Below, piece after piece: positions 22,365-33,420 of a stretch of 64,000 bases of DNA. The stretch is taken from assembly GCA_963678675.1 (NCBI GenBank), contig OY783192.1, forward strand, positions 5,962,001-6,026,000, given 5' to 3'. The notes under the pieces were generated by a model. It searched no databases, was not told where the DNA came from, and saw only the letters and a program-made list of their open reading frames with translations. Positions within the stretch are counted from its first letter, which is position 1. Each line of letters opens with the position of its first letter. The position numbers were made by a program, and so were the translations under genes. The stretch is from Xiphydria camelus (lineage: Eukaryota; Arthropoda; Insecta; Hymenoptera; Xiphydriidae).

Positions 22365-22515
22365 TAGGGGAAAGTTATCGAATTTGGACCGTCGTTGTTG
22401 GATCACCCCTGTATCTAGAACAATAGGGATATGTTTCGTTGTTTGGTTAGTTGCATCGTGTACTTAGACTTGGAGATGGTTGGCGTACCTTCTTCGTTAG
22501 TACTGATGACTATTA
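22365..22515 (+). repeat. Solitary TAGGGGAAAG end fragment
   Basis: The sequence taggggaaagttatcgaat resembles the termini of the TAGGG elements at 12,913 and 48,751. No partner end is seen before the next element begins at 22,516, so it is read as a truncated relic. Confidence 0.35.
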
Positions 22516-23090
22516 TACAGGGTGTTCGGAAAAAACACCGACACATAAATAGGGGTGATAGGTTACGTCATTACAAGTATTTTGATATAAGGGACCTATA
22601 CCCGCAAGCGCCCCCCCTTCTGGAGATATCAACTTTTCAAGTTTATAACGACCGAGGTTGATCAAAGTAGAATAATATTTTTAGAAACGTATCAAGATGG
22701 AAACACCAGTCGATACGGTAGAAGATTTGATTGCAAGGATTGTTGCTGCATTTGAAATAATCCAGCATAGGCCTGAAATATTCGCTAGAGTACGCACATC
22801 TATCCAGAATCGTTTCCGATGTTGCATGGTCATGGGTGGCCGTCATTTTGAGCATTTGCTGTAGTACATTGTTTTTGTATCTCGTAAAATTAAATATTCG
22901 TTACCATCTTGATACGTTTCTAAAAATATTATTCTACTTTGATCAACCTCGGTCGTTATAAACTTGAAAAGTTGATGTCTCCAGAAGGGGGGGCGCGCTT
23001 GCGGGTATAGGTCCCTTATATCAAAATACTTGTAATGACGTAACCTATCACCCCTATTTCCGTGTCGGTGTTTTTTCCGAACACCCTGTA
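22516..23090 (+). mobile_element. Deleted DNA transposon with 187-bp inverted repeats
   Basis: Two arms of about 187 bp (22,516-22,702 and 22,904-23,090) are almost perfect inverted copies. They begin tacagggtgttcggaaaaaa and carry ggtataggtccctta. TA flanks are part of the terminus. Between the arms, only 200 bp remain, and these encode a 55-residue C-terminal piece of a transposase. It is a deletion derivative of a larger cut-and-paste element. The close match of the arms suggests it is young. Confidence 0.85.
22697..22864 (+). pseudogene. C-terminal remnant of a mariner/Tc-like transposase
   Basis: The 55-residue frame contains VEDLIARIVAAFEI at residues 8-21, then a helix RPEIFARVRTSIQNRF (26-41) and finishes GGRHFEHLL before the stop. 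This pattern, a helical tail with R-x(9)-R and a final GGxHFEHLL, is the usual end of the DDE transposases of Tc/mariner-like elements in insects, which close with a variant of GAHxEHL. The catalytic region is absent. The apparent start methionine lies inside the terminal repeat and is probably not a functional start. Family is inferred from the tail only. Confidence 0.65.
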
Positions 23091-23104
23091 CATGGAAAAT
23101 AAAA

Positions 23105-23290
23105 CAGGAATGTTTACCGCTTCATCCAGTAGAGCGCTGAGATTTGAGCTCATTTTCAAGAATTTGTACAGAGGAAACTGTACTATGTACTGCTGACAGC
23201 AGTAAATGAAGATGTCTCGATACAAATGCAAGAATTTGTACGATGCCTCTGTACGAATCAGGAATATGCATGAAATTGTAATATGCATGA
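23105..23290 (-). repeat. Dispersed repeat family D, inverted copy
   Basis: On the minus strand this reads tattcctgattcgtacag, attcttgaaaatgagctc and ctactggatgaagcgg. It matches the plus-strand copies at 8400 and 24,832. Together with the copy at 24,832 it brackets the THAP relic as an inverted pair. Confidence 0.55.
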
Positions 23291-23384
23291 AACACAGCAG
23301 ACATAGTAGTTAAAGTTATTCAAAACACAGTACCAATAGTGAAAAGTTGATAAGAAGAACTTCTACCCCAAAAACATTACTTTA

Positions 23385-24722
23385 AAAGTAGCACGGCCAC
23401 GCCTCCCACAGTGACGTATTTCAAAACGCTCCGTTGTGGGAGGCGCTGGCTCGTGACGTCACTATGCACGAAACCGGCCCGCCAGTGCACTTTCTAGTCT
23501 GTTTCTCAATGCCTTGCGTATCGGAAGAGTACCAGTGAAGTGGAAGTTTGTTTATTTTTTCTGACTATTTTTGTTTGACGTTTGATAGTAGAATGTCGAA
23601 GAAGGAAGGAAGAAAGATTTATAAATATTTTATAGTGCCGAGATGTACAAACACATCTGTGGCAAAAAATCAGGATATTTTCGGAAGAAGTGGTGTACGG
23701 CAATGAAGAGGGATAAGAAAAAGAACCCGCCACTCTTTCTCTAAAGACCTCGCTATACTGTTGTGAGGACCATTTTAATGTAAGTTATAGGTACAGTTAT
23801 ATACCTATATTTGCACATTGTTGTAACTGTATTGTACTGTATATTGTACATATTTTATTAATGGCATATTTCCAAAAATTTACATTAAGATAACGTAAAT
23901 TTAAAGAAAGTTACCAACAACATAGTTGAAAAACAGCAGAGTAGATACTTATAAAAATTTTAAGTACTTATAACAACTAAGTAGTATCTATTGAATGAAA
24001 TAATACCACTTATAAATATCTAATATACCAATCATATATTAAAAACAAATATTATTGTAAACAACTACATAAAGATCTACGAAAAATCACCATTATCCTG
24101 TTCTTCTATCTTTAAAAATAACCGAAATATAAGGCCATGAAGGAAATGGCAAAAAATGAAAAACACCCTGTATCTCTCTCAATACTGGATCTAGTTAGCC
24201 GTGAGATTTTGACAGCATTAAATTTATTTTCAAAATCGGCCCCGAGGATGTGTAACTGGATTTTTTCTATAATGTTTTTCCCAAAACTCCGTAGGAACAT
24301 CGAAAAGGCGACACGGTGTATATTTACAAATTACATATAGGCAGACTGCTATTTATTTTATTTTGAGGTATACAATCTGACTTATTCATACCGTATCTTT
24401 AAATCTTACCTTATTGCTTTAATATTTCGCGTTTCTGCTCCAATGAAATCTGGGTTTGATCCAAGAAAAGCGAACACTGACAAAGGATCGATTTGCGGCA
24501 AATTGTCAGATTTCCCTTGTACAAATCCACTGTCCATTTTCACAGCACAACACAAGCTTCGTATTCGAAACAGTTAAACAGTCCTCAAAACGAAGAACTA
24601 TAACACACGCTTACGGTTTTGCAGACGCCGTCAACACGAATGCGATATCCGAGAGTGCATAGTGACGTCACGGCCCGGCGTGCCGCTCGACCGGCCGTTT
24701 CAAGTGGGCGGAGCTTAGCGCA
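23385..24722 (+). mobile_element. Relic of a THAP-encoding DNA transposon
   Basis: The left edge holds ccacgcctcccac and cgtgacgtcactatgcac; the right edge holds, inverted, gtgcatagtgacgtcacg and gtgggcggag. The 18-bp inverted match around tgacgtca supports one unit of about 1.34 kb. Directly after the left end is a broken THAP domain. The middle is AT rich with no surviving catalytic domain. THAP fingers occur in P-element-like and Kolobok transposases, and which one applies here cannot be told from what remains. Confidence 0.55.
23593..23782 (+). pseudogene. Broken THAP zinc-finger domain
   Basis: The first frame, from the ATG at 23,593, reads YKYFIVPRCTNTS, the C-terminal side of the first zinc-ligand pair typical of insect THAP-type domains. 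After a frame change it reads KKWCTAMKRD, in the position of the conserved tryptophan helix. After another it reads LYCCEDHF, the C-x-x-H ligand block. A donor-like GTAAGT follows at 23,781. Three frames are needed for one domain, so the gene is dead. The reading rests on motif order and spacing. Confidence 0.65.
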
Positions 24723-24831
24723 AACTTTATTAATTTCTTACGGCTTAATTTCGCGTCAGACACAAAAATAAAAAAACACGTCCCAACTTTTTTTACGTGC
24801 TCAATCCATTTTTGATGTAAAAAAAATAGGT

Positions 24832-24900
24832 GCATATATTCCTGATTCTTGAGAACGAGTTCGTTTCAGCGCTACTGGATGAAGCAGTAAATTTTTTTTT
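24832..24900 (+). repeat. Dispersed repeat family D, third copy
   Basis: The segment with tattcctgattcttgagaac and cagcgctactggatgaagc matches 8400-8495 and, inverted, 23,105-23,290. Confidence 0.55.
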
Positions 24901-25417
24901 CGTGTATTCGGCGGATAGGGTAGTAACAGTTTCTACTACTGGACGGTTGAAGAATTCATTGATAGATCGAAGCTTTGCTAACCGTTCCGTTATAATTAAT
25001 CACATGTCTTATTGTGCATTTAGAAAGTACATTTATGCAGCTATAAAATACCATGATTGTTGAAAAAATTTTTGCTGTAATCGAAGTTTGGCAACGCCTC
25101 TTCAGAAAATCGGTTGAGCTTGCTGGATTTACTCAAATTTAGTTGCCTAGATTGGATCTAAATTTATCCAAGGCAACCGGTGTCACAACAAAAAACAAAA
25201 TTAAATTCTCTTCATCGTTTCACTATTTTGTTGAATAAACCGTTATCAAAACTAAAGTTATTGTTGATGTGTAAACATCTATGCTATGGCTCTGCGGTAC
25301 GACCTTCCTGGGAAATTGAGCGTCAGACATCATGTAGATGTGACTGCGTCAGTGTGTGTGTGGCGCTACTGCGCATACTATTCGCGCAAGCTGGATTATC
25401 TCAACGGGAAAACATTT

Positions 25418-26278
25418 TAGAGAAAAATGTTTAATATAAAACTTTAAGGATTTTCCCTTGGCTACCCAGTGGTCGTATTGGATTTGACCTTGACCGTGAC
25501 CTTTAAGGTAATATCAAATGCCTTCCTAAACCGTTCATCCGATTGCGATGAAACTTTGGGGAATGGTTGGACGCATGCCCGCGAAGGTTTCTGAGTTAGT
25601 AAATCTTATACAGGGTGTTCAAAAAGTACCGGTACGGATGATTATTATGCCTTCCTAAACCGTTCATCCTATTGCGATGAAACTTTGGGGAATGGTTGGA
25701 CGTATGCCCGCGAAGGTTTCTGAGTTAGTAAATCTTATAAAAGGTGTTCAAAAAGTACCGGTACTGATGATTATTATGCCTTCCTAAACCGTTCATCCGA
25801 TTGCGATGAAAAGTTGGGAAATGGTTGGACGCATGCCCGCGAAGGTTTCTGAGTTAGTAAATCTTATACAGGGTGTTCAAAAAGTACCGGTACGGATGAT
25901 TATTATGCCTTCCTAAACCGTTCATCCGATTGCGATGAAAATTTGGGGAACAGTTGGACGCATATCCGCGAAGGTTTCTGAGTTAGTAAATCTTATACAG
26001 GGTGTTCAAAAAGTCGAACTATACTTGACCTAAATTTGACCTCCGCTAACAATAAAGGTAACATGAAAAAATGCTCAAGGACATATTTGAACGTGAAAAA
26101 AAAATTAATTTGACCTTGATATAACCTTGAAGGTCATGGTCAAGGTCAAATCCAATATGACCATTGCGTAGCCCGGGAAAAATACTAAAAGTTTTGTATT
26201 AAAAATGTATTTAAACAATGGTGGACGGACAAAATCAATCCACAATCTACCCGTGCGAAGCCGGGACGGGCTGCTAGT
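25418..26278 (+). mobile_element. Helitron-like element with internal tandem repeats
   Basis: The right end has a short stem (CCCGT...ACGGG at 26,250-26,270) followed by CTGCTAGT, the 3' terminal form of Helitrons (hairpin, then CTAG before T). Inside lie four 129-bp tandem units. Outside the units, inverted arms occur: tattggatttgaccttgacc at about 25,478 and ggtcaaggtcaaatccaata at about 26,137. Inverted arms are not a standard Helitron trait but occur in Helentron-like derivatives. The 5' TC end was not located, so the left limit is approximate. No Rep or helicase frame is present. Confidence 0.6.
25519..26012 (+). repeat. 129-bp tandem repeat, about four units
   Basis: The anchor tgccttcctaaaccgttc occurs at 25,519, 25,648, 25,777 and 25,906, exactly 129 bp apart each time. 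Each unit continues with ttgcgatgaaa, aatggttggacgcatgcccg, gaaggtttctgag and the joint ggtgttcaaaaagtaccgg. The units differ by only a few bases. The last ends at 26,012, where the joint changes to aaaaagtcgaac. Confidence 0.9.
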
Positions 26279-27900
26279 AAGTTATAAATCTAATATAATA
26301 ATAATAAATATCTTATTATAGAAAAAATTTAACTTCTTTATGTCGAACTACGACGTCATATTCCCCAATTAAACTCGGACCGCAGATAATTGTAAGATGT
26401 TTACACATCCTCCGTGAGTACAACGGCACTCACACCTTTTTTTTTAACTATTTACATTTTCTGGAAAAAATACTTTCAAGTCATGATGTTTTTATGTTTT
26501 TCCATCAATTTATTATGAAAAGAAATATTTACATTTAATTGTTTATTAAATAAATATATATAAAATATATGATCATAACAAATTAAATGTGATACTCTTT
26601 TTTTTTAATTTGGCCAGCAGTTCATTACAGGTAATTTGTTAAGTTTCCTTGATTGGACTAAAAATATAGTTTTAGTTTTTATCATTTATTAACCTTGTAA
26701 GATGCTTTCTGGAAAATTCAATTATGTCAATTAAAAGCATACATAATAGCCAATTATTTCCGCAGGTTATTATTTCTCTGAGATATTCTATATTCGACAT
26801 TTATATTGAAAAATACCTCATGTGTAGCCCTAATTCAGTAACTCTCTCTTAACTAACGGCTCCGATGAGAGCGAAGAATTTAAGGACTTCATTTTCTGGG
26901 CTAATTAAATATGGAAACAGGATAATTGAAAAATTAATGATAGCGTTTCTCAATATCCTCGAGAAAATAGAGGACTGCGAAAATAAGGTGTGGAATAAAG
27001 CTCTAGAAATTTCAGCTTTTTCCATATTTCCCACGACTTTCCACGAATTCACTCCACAAGCCGTAGGTTTCTCGAGTTTGGTCATCCGTGCATCATCCTG
27101 CCAATCCGCTCCTGCGGCATCGCAGAAATCGGCAGACCTCGGAAATCTGACCGATCGAACCGTTGGACCGCTTTGCGCCGCGGAGCGAATTAGATTGGAG
27201 GCAGATTAAATCGATATCTCAATCTCTAGTGGGCAGTCGACGGTAGCGCGGAACGTTTTTATGGGTTTTTCTGGCTTTTCCCCACGCGTTCGGTTTATAC
27301 TGTCTCTTTCGCACTCCACAAACCGACGCGACGATCGCTGCCGAAGTATCTGCGGAGTACTTTTTGCCGCAAAACCGTTAACCGCCATCGCGCGGGGCGG
27401 AAGATAGCGATCTGCGCAGCCGGTCTCATTCAAATGACTTTTTGCGGGACATAATCGAATTCGCTCGTCTCGTTGCACGTCTCGCTGGACTTCTGACGGC
27501 TCTGGACTTTTAAAACGTTCCGCACAGCTCCGCGGCGGGGTGCGATCGACGCTGAGATCCGCTCGAGATCGGCAGCTGGGATTTCTCCGGGAAATATAAA
27601 GTTCGTTGTGCGCCGCTGATTTCTTTTCTAATAAACTGTAACGGATCTTCTTAAAAAAGTCTCGTCTTACGTATACGTAGACTTCTCTCGTCCGTGAAGC
27701 GATTCTCTTCAAGGTCGCTATCGAGAATCCTTACACCGACAGCAGGAACGCATACTTTACATGGATACATACATACGTACGTATATCTCAATCCAGAATA
27801 ACTTGAAAGCGCAGTATCTCATCTCCACATTTCACAATTTAAATCTTCAGATTTGGAATCTGCTTTACATGCCATTCGCCAAATCTTGGGTCATTTTATA
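26279..27900. other. Non-coding stretch
   Basis: It is AT rich to about 26,800 and then of mixed composition. Open frames on both strands at 26,849-27,209 and 27,206-27,712 overlap each other in antisense and lack any recognisable domain. They are treated as chance. Confidence 0.45.
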
Positions 27901-27980
27901 TTGGGTGTACAACTTTGCTTCCGCCGTTTTCCGACACATGGCTTACGAGAAAAACGGCGGAAGAAAAGTTGTACACCCAA
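27901..27980. repeat. Strong 33-bp hairpin
   Basis: The arms ttgggtgtacaactttgctt and aagaaaagttgtacacccaa, with ccgccgttttc and gaaaaacggcgg inside, pair around a loop of about 14 bp. A close relative of one arm (aaacggcggaagtaaagttg) sits at about 15,095, just outside the TAGGGG element. It may be an end-to-end dimer of a transposon terminus. Confidence 0.7.
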
Positions 27981-29204
27981 CACCGAATAGCGTTTTTGAC
28001 TGGGAAAAAAAGCGTAGCACCAGTATATACACTGATGTAACACTTTCGTGGCGTATTCGGCTGAAGAGAGGGGCTGTACACTCGTGCTATACTTTTTAAT
28101 ATATTAATTAAACGCCGTGTAGTGAATTTTACTCTTTCCATTTGAGTAATAATCGCGTACCCATACGCGAAGAAAGTTTAACACGCAATTTCTCCAAGTC
28201 GAAAACGCTACTACAGAAGTTTCCATCGGTGCGTGGAAGATAAAAACGCCGAAGAAAAAGTCACGAAGTCGACGTGTAATCGAGTCGGGCGCGATAAAAC
28301 GCATACGCATATAATAGTCCTCTCATCGAGAACTCGAAAACGAACTCTCTCTTGGGACTCTGTTTGTTCGTTTCCCCGGTCGCGCAGAGTAATTAGTAGG
28401 TATTTTCTTCGACCACGGGCTCCGCGGGCGACGAGTAGATAATGAGGCTGTTTGTGTCGTTATGCGCGATATAAGGTCCTATTCCGGCGACGGACGGACG
28501 CGCGGAGCGGCGCGGCGTATCGGTCGCGGGCCTGCGATCGCGGCGGGCCTTGGCTCTTCGAAATCGTCTAATTATCGGAGTCCCCGGCCCTCCCCCGATG
28601 CCTCCCCACGACCTAGACTACCTTTAATAATACGGAGGAAGGCCCTCCGCTCTCCTCCGCATTAATGCGACGCGGCCCAATGGCGAACATGTGGTGTGCG
28701 AATAGAACGAGCCGCACCAGCTGGTCTAGGAAGGAAAGAAGGAAGGAAGGATGTCGACTTTTTGGTCGGAGTCTACCGCCTCGTCGCGTCGTCGCTTCCC
28801 CGACTATCAGTCAATTTCGCGACTGTGAGATTCTCAAATTCCGGGCGGAGATGTGTGTGAGATAATATTGGAGTTAGTGGCGGAAGAAAGGCGGAGGGAT
28901 CATTTTTCTCCCTCTCGGAGTAGTCCGGTTTTCACCAGATTCTCTCCCATCATGATTTTCAACTTTAATAGCTAGAAATATAGTATTTATATAAGTATCC
29001 AGATCTAATAGGTTCGATTATAAATAGACGTATGAAGACCTTGGAGCAACGACGATCAATAACGTCAAACCGTGATACCGATTTTGAGCATGACTATCTC
29101 GTTACTTATGGACTTTTGACCTATATTGATACAGGAGTGTTTTTAGGTCGGAATGTAATATTGAAACAAGTATTTCAGTATGAGGGCTGAAAAATTCGTT
29201 GTCC
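27981..29204. other. Non-coding stretch with a CpG-rich block
   Basis: 28,440-28,860 is CpG rich with runs such as cggcgcggcgtatcggtcgc. A short block at 28,575-28,665 of pyrimidine-rich DNA precedes tttaataatacgg. No exon is supported. Confidence 0.4.
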
Positions 29205-29478
29205 ACATTGGGAGAAATAATTGTTAGTGTCAAGAAAATATGTCTTGAATTTCAAAAATTTGATCTCAAAAATTTTTAAGAACACAGATTCTTGGTCGAA
29301 CAATGTACATTCTTGATTTAAGAATACCTTCGTAGCAACAAGAAATTTTTTTTTGCGTAAAAGAATCAATTACTTGAGCCTATCAAATATTTTCTTGCAC
29401 AAACAAACTATATCATATTTTTGATTGAAGAAAGCATTTCTTTGTGGCGCCAGCAATTACAATATTTCTTTCAGTGTA
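29205..29478 (+). mobile_element. MITE family E (gagaaataattg), copy 1
   Basis: It begins cattgggagaaataattg and ends caatatttctttcagtgt, a diverged inverted pair. The interior has many short attcttg and caagaa pieces. A second copy of the same family lies inverted at 53,092-53,402; both share atatgtcttgaat, tttttaagaa and gattcttggt. Confidence 0.65.
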
Positions 29479-30595
29479 GATCAACGTATAGTTTTGTACG
29501 TATAGCACATGTCTTTATTTCAATTAAGCATGCTGTACGAGAGATCTTCTCTTCTCCGCGAAATTATATTACATATATTACACATACATGTATTATATAT
29601 TAAATACATAGATACATCGATAAACGAAGCGACGCGACGACGTTTCGCCGCACCGATTCGTCTTTCTTCCGTTCTGCAACTCGCCGCCAAAGAAGAACCC
29701 CGCATAAAGAAAGAAAAAAAATGGAGGCAACGGGAATCATCGAAGCCTGTATACATATGTATACACCGAGCGTGTGTGCCTACGCATCTCGAGTTTATAC
29801 GTAACACAGTGCGCTAAGCGGATAAAAGAGAAAAATCCCTGATACTCTTTCCCCCCGCGCGGATCTCCGCGCCAACATCCTGCGAGATCCTCTCTCCTCC
29901 TTTCATCCGATCGTCCCATCCCGTTCGCGCGTACAGACATACGCGATTTAGCCACGGAAACATTTCCCCGCGCGTTTCCCTCGCCGACGAAGGAGGCCGT
30001 GGGGCGGGAGGAGCGGGACAACAGTTGACCAGGGTGCACCTGGTCGGTCAAGAGATCGACTCGATTCGACCGCGGGATTCCGCAACGGACGTTTTTCGAA
30101 GGGGGAACGGTTTGCGTTTCTCAGGTTCCCGGGGGAGACGACGGTGGTCAGTCGGCCGCCCCACCTCTTTCGATAAATGGCGAGTACAGGGAATCGTAGG
30201 GGTCGTGCAGCTTGTGGGATTACGAGGATCGATGGATCGATCGGTAGACGCCAAAGCGTCTACCGCTGCGTCGAACCTCGGACCGCGAGTATATAGGAAT
30301 TTCTTAGGAAGCCGATTGGAGAGCGAGAGAAAGGTCGATACGTCACTGTCCGATTAAATTGTCCGGTTTGTTTATTCGGATTGATTATTCTCGTCGAGAT
30401 CAAACACAGTCGGTGTAGGTTCTTCTACGTTTTGCTTTTTCGTCGACGTCGCGTTTGTTCGGCAGTCATTTTTGGAACGCGAGGAATTAGCGTGCGTTTT
30501 AGACTTTTAATAATTTAATTGTATGATTTTCAGTGAAGGGAGAAAGAGAGGGGATTGGTACCAGAAGAGGGGTATAATTGAGCGGATACACATGC
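29479..30595. other. Non-coding stretch
   Basis: Overlapping frames on both strands (29,509-30,357) are of low complexity or antisense to each other. A palindrome around gatcgatggatcgatcggtag (30,226-30,247) is local. No gene is recognised. Confidence 0.45.
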
Positions 30596-30832
30596 TACAT
30601 TGAGAGAAAAAATGGTATTATATGTTTAATTAAATCAGCTTTTACAGATGAGGGAATGCAGAATTAGTTGTTCCAACTAATACATTTGGTTATAACGATT
30701 AACGGCTATTTGAAGGAAACAGGCTGTAGCCTATATTCGAGTCAATTATTAATTCAAGTAACTTGATCTGCATTCTCCCATCACCCGTAATGACTGATTT
30801 AGTCAAATTTATTATATTTTTCTCTCAGTGTA
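30596..30832. mobile_element. Foldback MITE (tacattgagagaaaaa)
   Basis: The left arm holds attgagagaaaaaatggtat, taaatcagcttttac and gggaatgcag. The right arm holds ctgcattctccc, taatgactgattta and tttttctctcagtgta. The pairing spans about 65 bp. Its right end is separated by a few bases from the next foldback element. Confidence 0.75.
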
Positions 30833-30836
30833 TAGT

Positions 30837-31063
30837 ACATGGAGAAAATTGAATAGTAACGATTACCAGTCAGAATAGTAAATATGTACACGTAGGTGAC
30901 AGCTTTAACAATATCGTATTGAATAATCTGCAGTATAGTAATCATCACTATTCGAATGATAATCATTACTATTCTGTAGATTATTCAACGCGATATTGTC
31001 GAAGCTCTGTCACCTGTTTAATATTCTGGCTGGTAATCGTTACTATTCAATTTTCTCCGTGCA
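30837..31063. mobile_element. Foldback MITE family F (ggagaaaattgaatagtaac), copy 1
   Basis: This element is almost entirely palindromic. ggagaaaattgaatagtaac pairs with gttactattcaattttctcc, gtgacagcttt with aagctctgtcac, and ttgaataatctgcag with ctgtagattattcaa. A second copy is at 42,957-43,172. It would extrude as one long hairpin. Confidence 0.85.
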
Positions 31064-32124
31064 CTGGTGCACTTAATTTTAAATGGCAAGTCGACATTTT
31101 AGTCGATATTTCGCTGTATGCAATCTTTACGTACCGATATACATACTACATGATTTGTAATGAAATGCGAAGTTATGCAATAGGTATTATAATTGGAAGG
31201 AACTACATAATCCTGAAAACAATTTGATCAGCGACTGTATATCGAAAATATATACAGATAATTTCATCGTCACCGCACTGTCCCCAACCAGCAGCGTCCG
31301 CCCGTGTCCACGAATCGGATGGCGAGAAAAGCGAACGTCGCGGAAGGACGGATAACGCGTATCCCCACGAAACTCATCTCGAGATGACAGGAACCGGGAC
31401 TCTCCCGATCGAGTATACATACGGACGCGTTTCCCGTGCGAGTCAATCGCGTCCAGAGGAGTTATATATATAGATCTATATTTCCATCTCCGAAAAACGT
31501 ATGCAAGCTCAAAGGAAAAGGTTCGTCCGTCGTTCTCGCACGTCGACTCGCACACGTCCTTGTGTAACAAGGGCCTAACAGAGCTGTCAATCCGTCGATA
31601 AATTGAATGGCGGACCAGAAACCACCCTAAATTCTACGGATCCCTCCCCCTTTCGCCCCCTTTCATAGCAGCCCCGCGTGTAGGTACTCTCTTACATCCC
31701 GTCGGTTGAGCGGGCTCCGTATGTATACGTATACGTGGATACGCGCCTATATTATATATGATTTTTCGCAACAAAAACGGCCCTCTGCATCTGACGTCCG
31801 AGAATCTCTTTCTTTCTCCTTCCTCTTGCGCGGGGCGCGCGCGCACTGAAACTGGCGAGGATTGACCAGATACCGCGCCTAGCGCGTTCACTTTTCTTCG
31901 TGGCCCTTCACCCACTTCCGTTACAGCTTCGAGAAAGCTGTGGACGATATTTGTGGTCTAAGGAAATATTTAAAATTTGAGCATGTGCTGCACGAAAGTT
32001 TGCCTCTGGTTGCTATGATTGTTAATGCAAGGCAGGGGCCAACTAGATATTGTCTTCGAAATTTGCCTTATCTAATTCAAGGATGTTTCGTAATTTTCTC
32101 GAGTGGACATCAATTATATACCCA
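31064..32124. other. Non-coding stretch
   Basis: Mixed DNA with alternating tatacgtatacg near 31,721-31,732 and a CpG-rich part at 31,770-31,900. No exon was recognised. Confidence 0.45.
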
Positions 32125-32449
32125 CGCAATTTGAAATTTTATGTCCAAATTGGTTCATCCATTTTTGTATGTTAAAATCAACCAATTCTTCGTGTTGATT
32201 TATCATTTTGTTGCATTAAAGTTAACACGAAGGATGTTAAGATTAACGCAAAGGATGTTAACCCCCTAGGGGCCACTTTGGATAAGGAGCAACCCATGGT
32301 AGACCCCAGTTTTAACGGATTTACCGCTATTTAAGGGGACTACCACATAAGAAGATGCTCTCAGCGGGTTAAATTAACATAAAGAATCAGTTCATTTTAA
32401 CATACAATATTTGGTAGATCAAGTTCAACACAAAATTTCCAACTGTGTA
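32125..32449. mobile_element. Foldback MITE family G, split by a TTAA element
   Basis: The left arm holds ttgaaattttatgtccaaat and gtatgttaaaat; the right arm holds attttaacatac and tcaacacaaaatttccaac. Between the arms lies a 115-bp unit bounded by TTAA (32,258-32,372). A second copy of this foldback family at 51,554-52,252 is likewise split by a TTAA-bounded insertion, at a different point. Confidence 0.7.
32258..32372. mobile_element. Miniature TTAA-bounded (piggyBac-like) element, copy 1
   Basis: It starts TTAACCCCCTAGGGG and ends CAGCGGGTTAA. A relative of 119 bp at 40,829-40,947 shares aggggactac, ataag and agatg near the right end and the TTAA limits. The CCC...GGG ends next to TTAA fit the piggyBac type, but the ends are very short. 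Confidence 0.5.
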
Positions 32450-33420
32450 GTTATTCAAAAATTCTTTTCAATTGACAATTGAATTTCTTTCAAAAACATT
32501 TCAATTACAAAGAAGTTCAGGCGAATTAGACACGGTTTGAAATTTTCCAAAAACCGTTCATCACGATAATTCTTCCGCTCGTATAAACGTGGACGTCATC
32601 ATCGCATCGGCCGACGCGAGAACGAGAGAAAAGAGAGCGAGAGACTCGGCGAAATTCGGTTGCGAAGGGGGTCGCGAAGCGCAAGGGTGTATAAGGGAGG
32701 GTAAGCGACCCCACGCGATACGCGGCGAACTCTCTCTTCCGCACACACGAACAAATCCCCTCATTTTTGGATTTTCGGGTAAAACGAAACGAGATGAAGG
32801 GCGGGGAAGCGAGGCAAAGGGAAGGTACGAGGGAAGGGTGGTGAGTAATTCGAGGTGGGGTCAGGAACGCGTGCAGGGGTTGCGTATAGCGAGGCTGCAC
32901 CCTTCTCTTTCTCCCGTCTACTTTCCCCCTTTTTCCACCCCCGTCTCGATCGCCTCGTGGGGGAGGATTGACCAATATTTCGAGGGGGTTTCCTTTAGTT
33001 ACACCGCAGGGCACACACGCTTCAGACTAATTCGTCTCTGGCGTGACACTGCTGCTGCAGCTGCGATGGCGGCTTTTCCTCTCCGTCGAATTAAACATCG
33101 GCCCCCGGATCTCCTCTCGAGGATTCTGTCCTAGTTGGTGAAGTCGCCACGTTTCACGTACACTCTTACGTGCAGAGTCCATCTGGATAATGAATACTTA
33201 TCAGGTGGCATTGGCACGAATTTAAATCCATTCTTATTTCCAAATAAAAATGATTTTACTAACGAACTACAGTGGTTCCGGTAAAAGAGACTATCCAATT
33301 ATTATACACGCGGCTCCGTTTTTCATGGTAATCTATGCAGTTTGTTCATTCTGGGGAGTGCTAGGGACTTTTTGCGAAGCTATGTTTTAATTGGAGAAAC
33401 ATTTATTAACAAAATTAACA
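32450..33420. other. Non-coding stretch, partly CpG rich
   Basis: 32,590-33,120 has open frames on both strands with arginine-rich products and no domain. The segment gctgctgcagctgcgatggc at about 33,049 is a short GC-rich repeat. No gene is supported. Confidence 0.4.
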
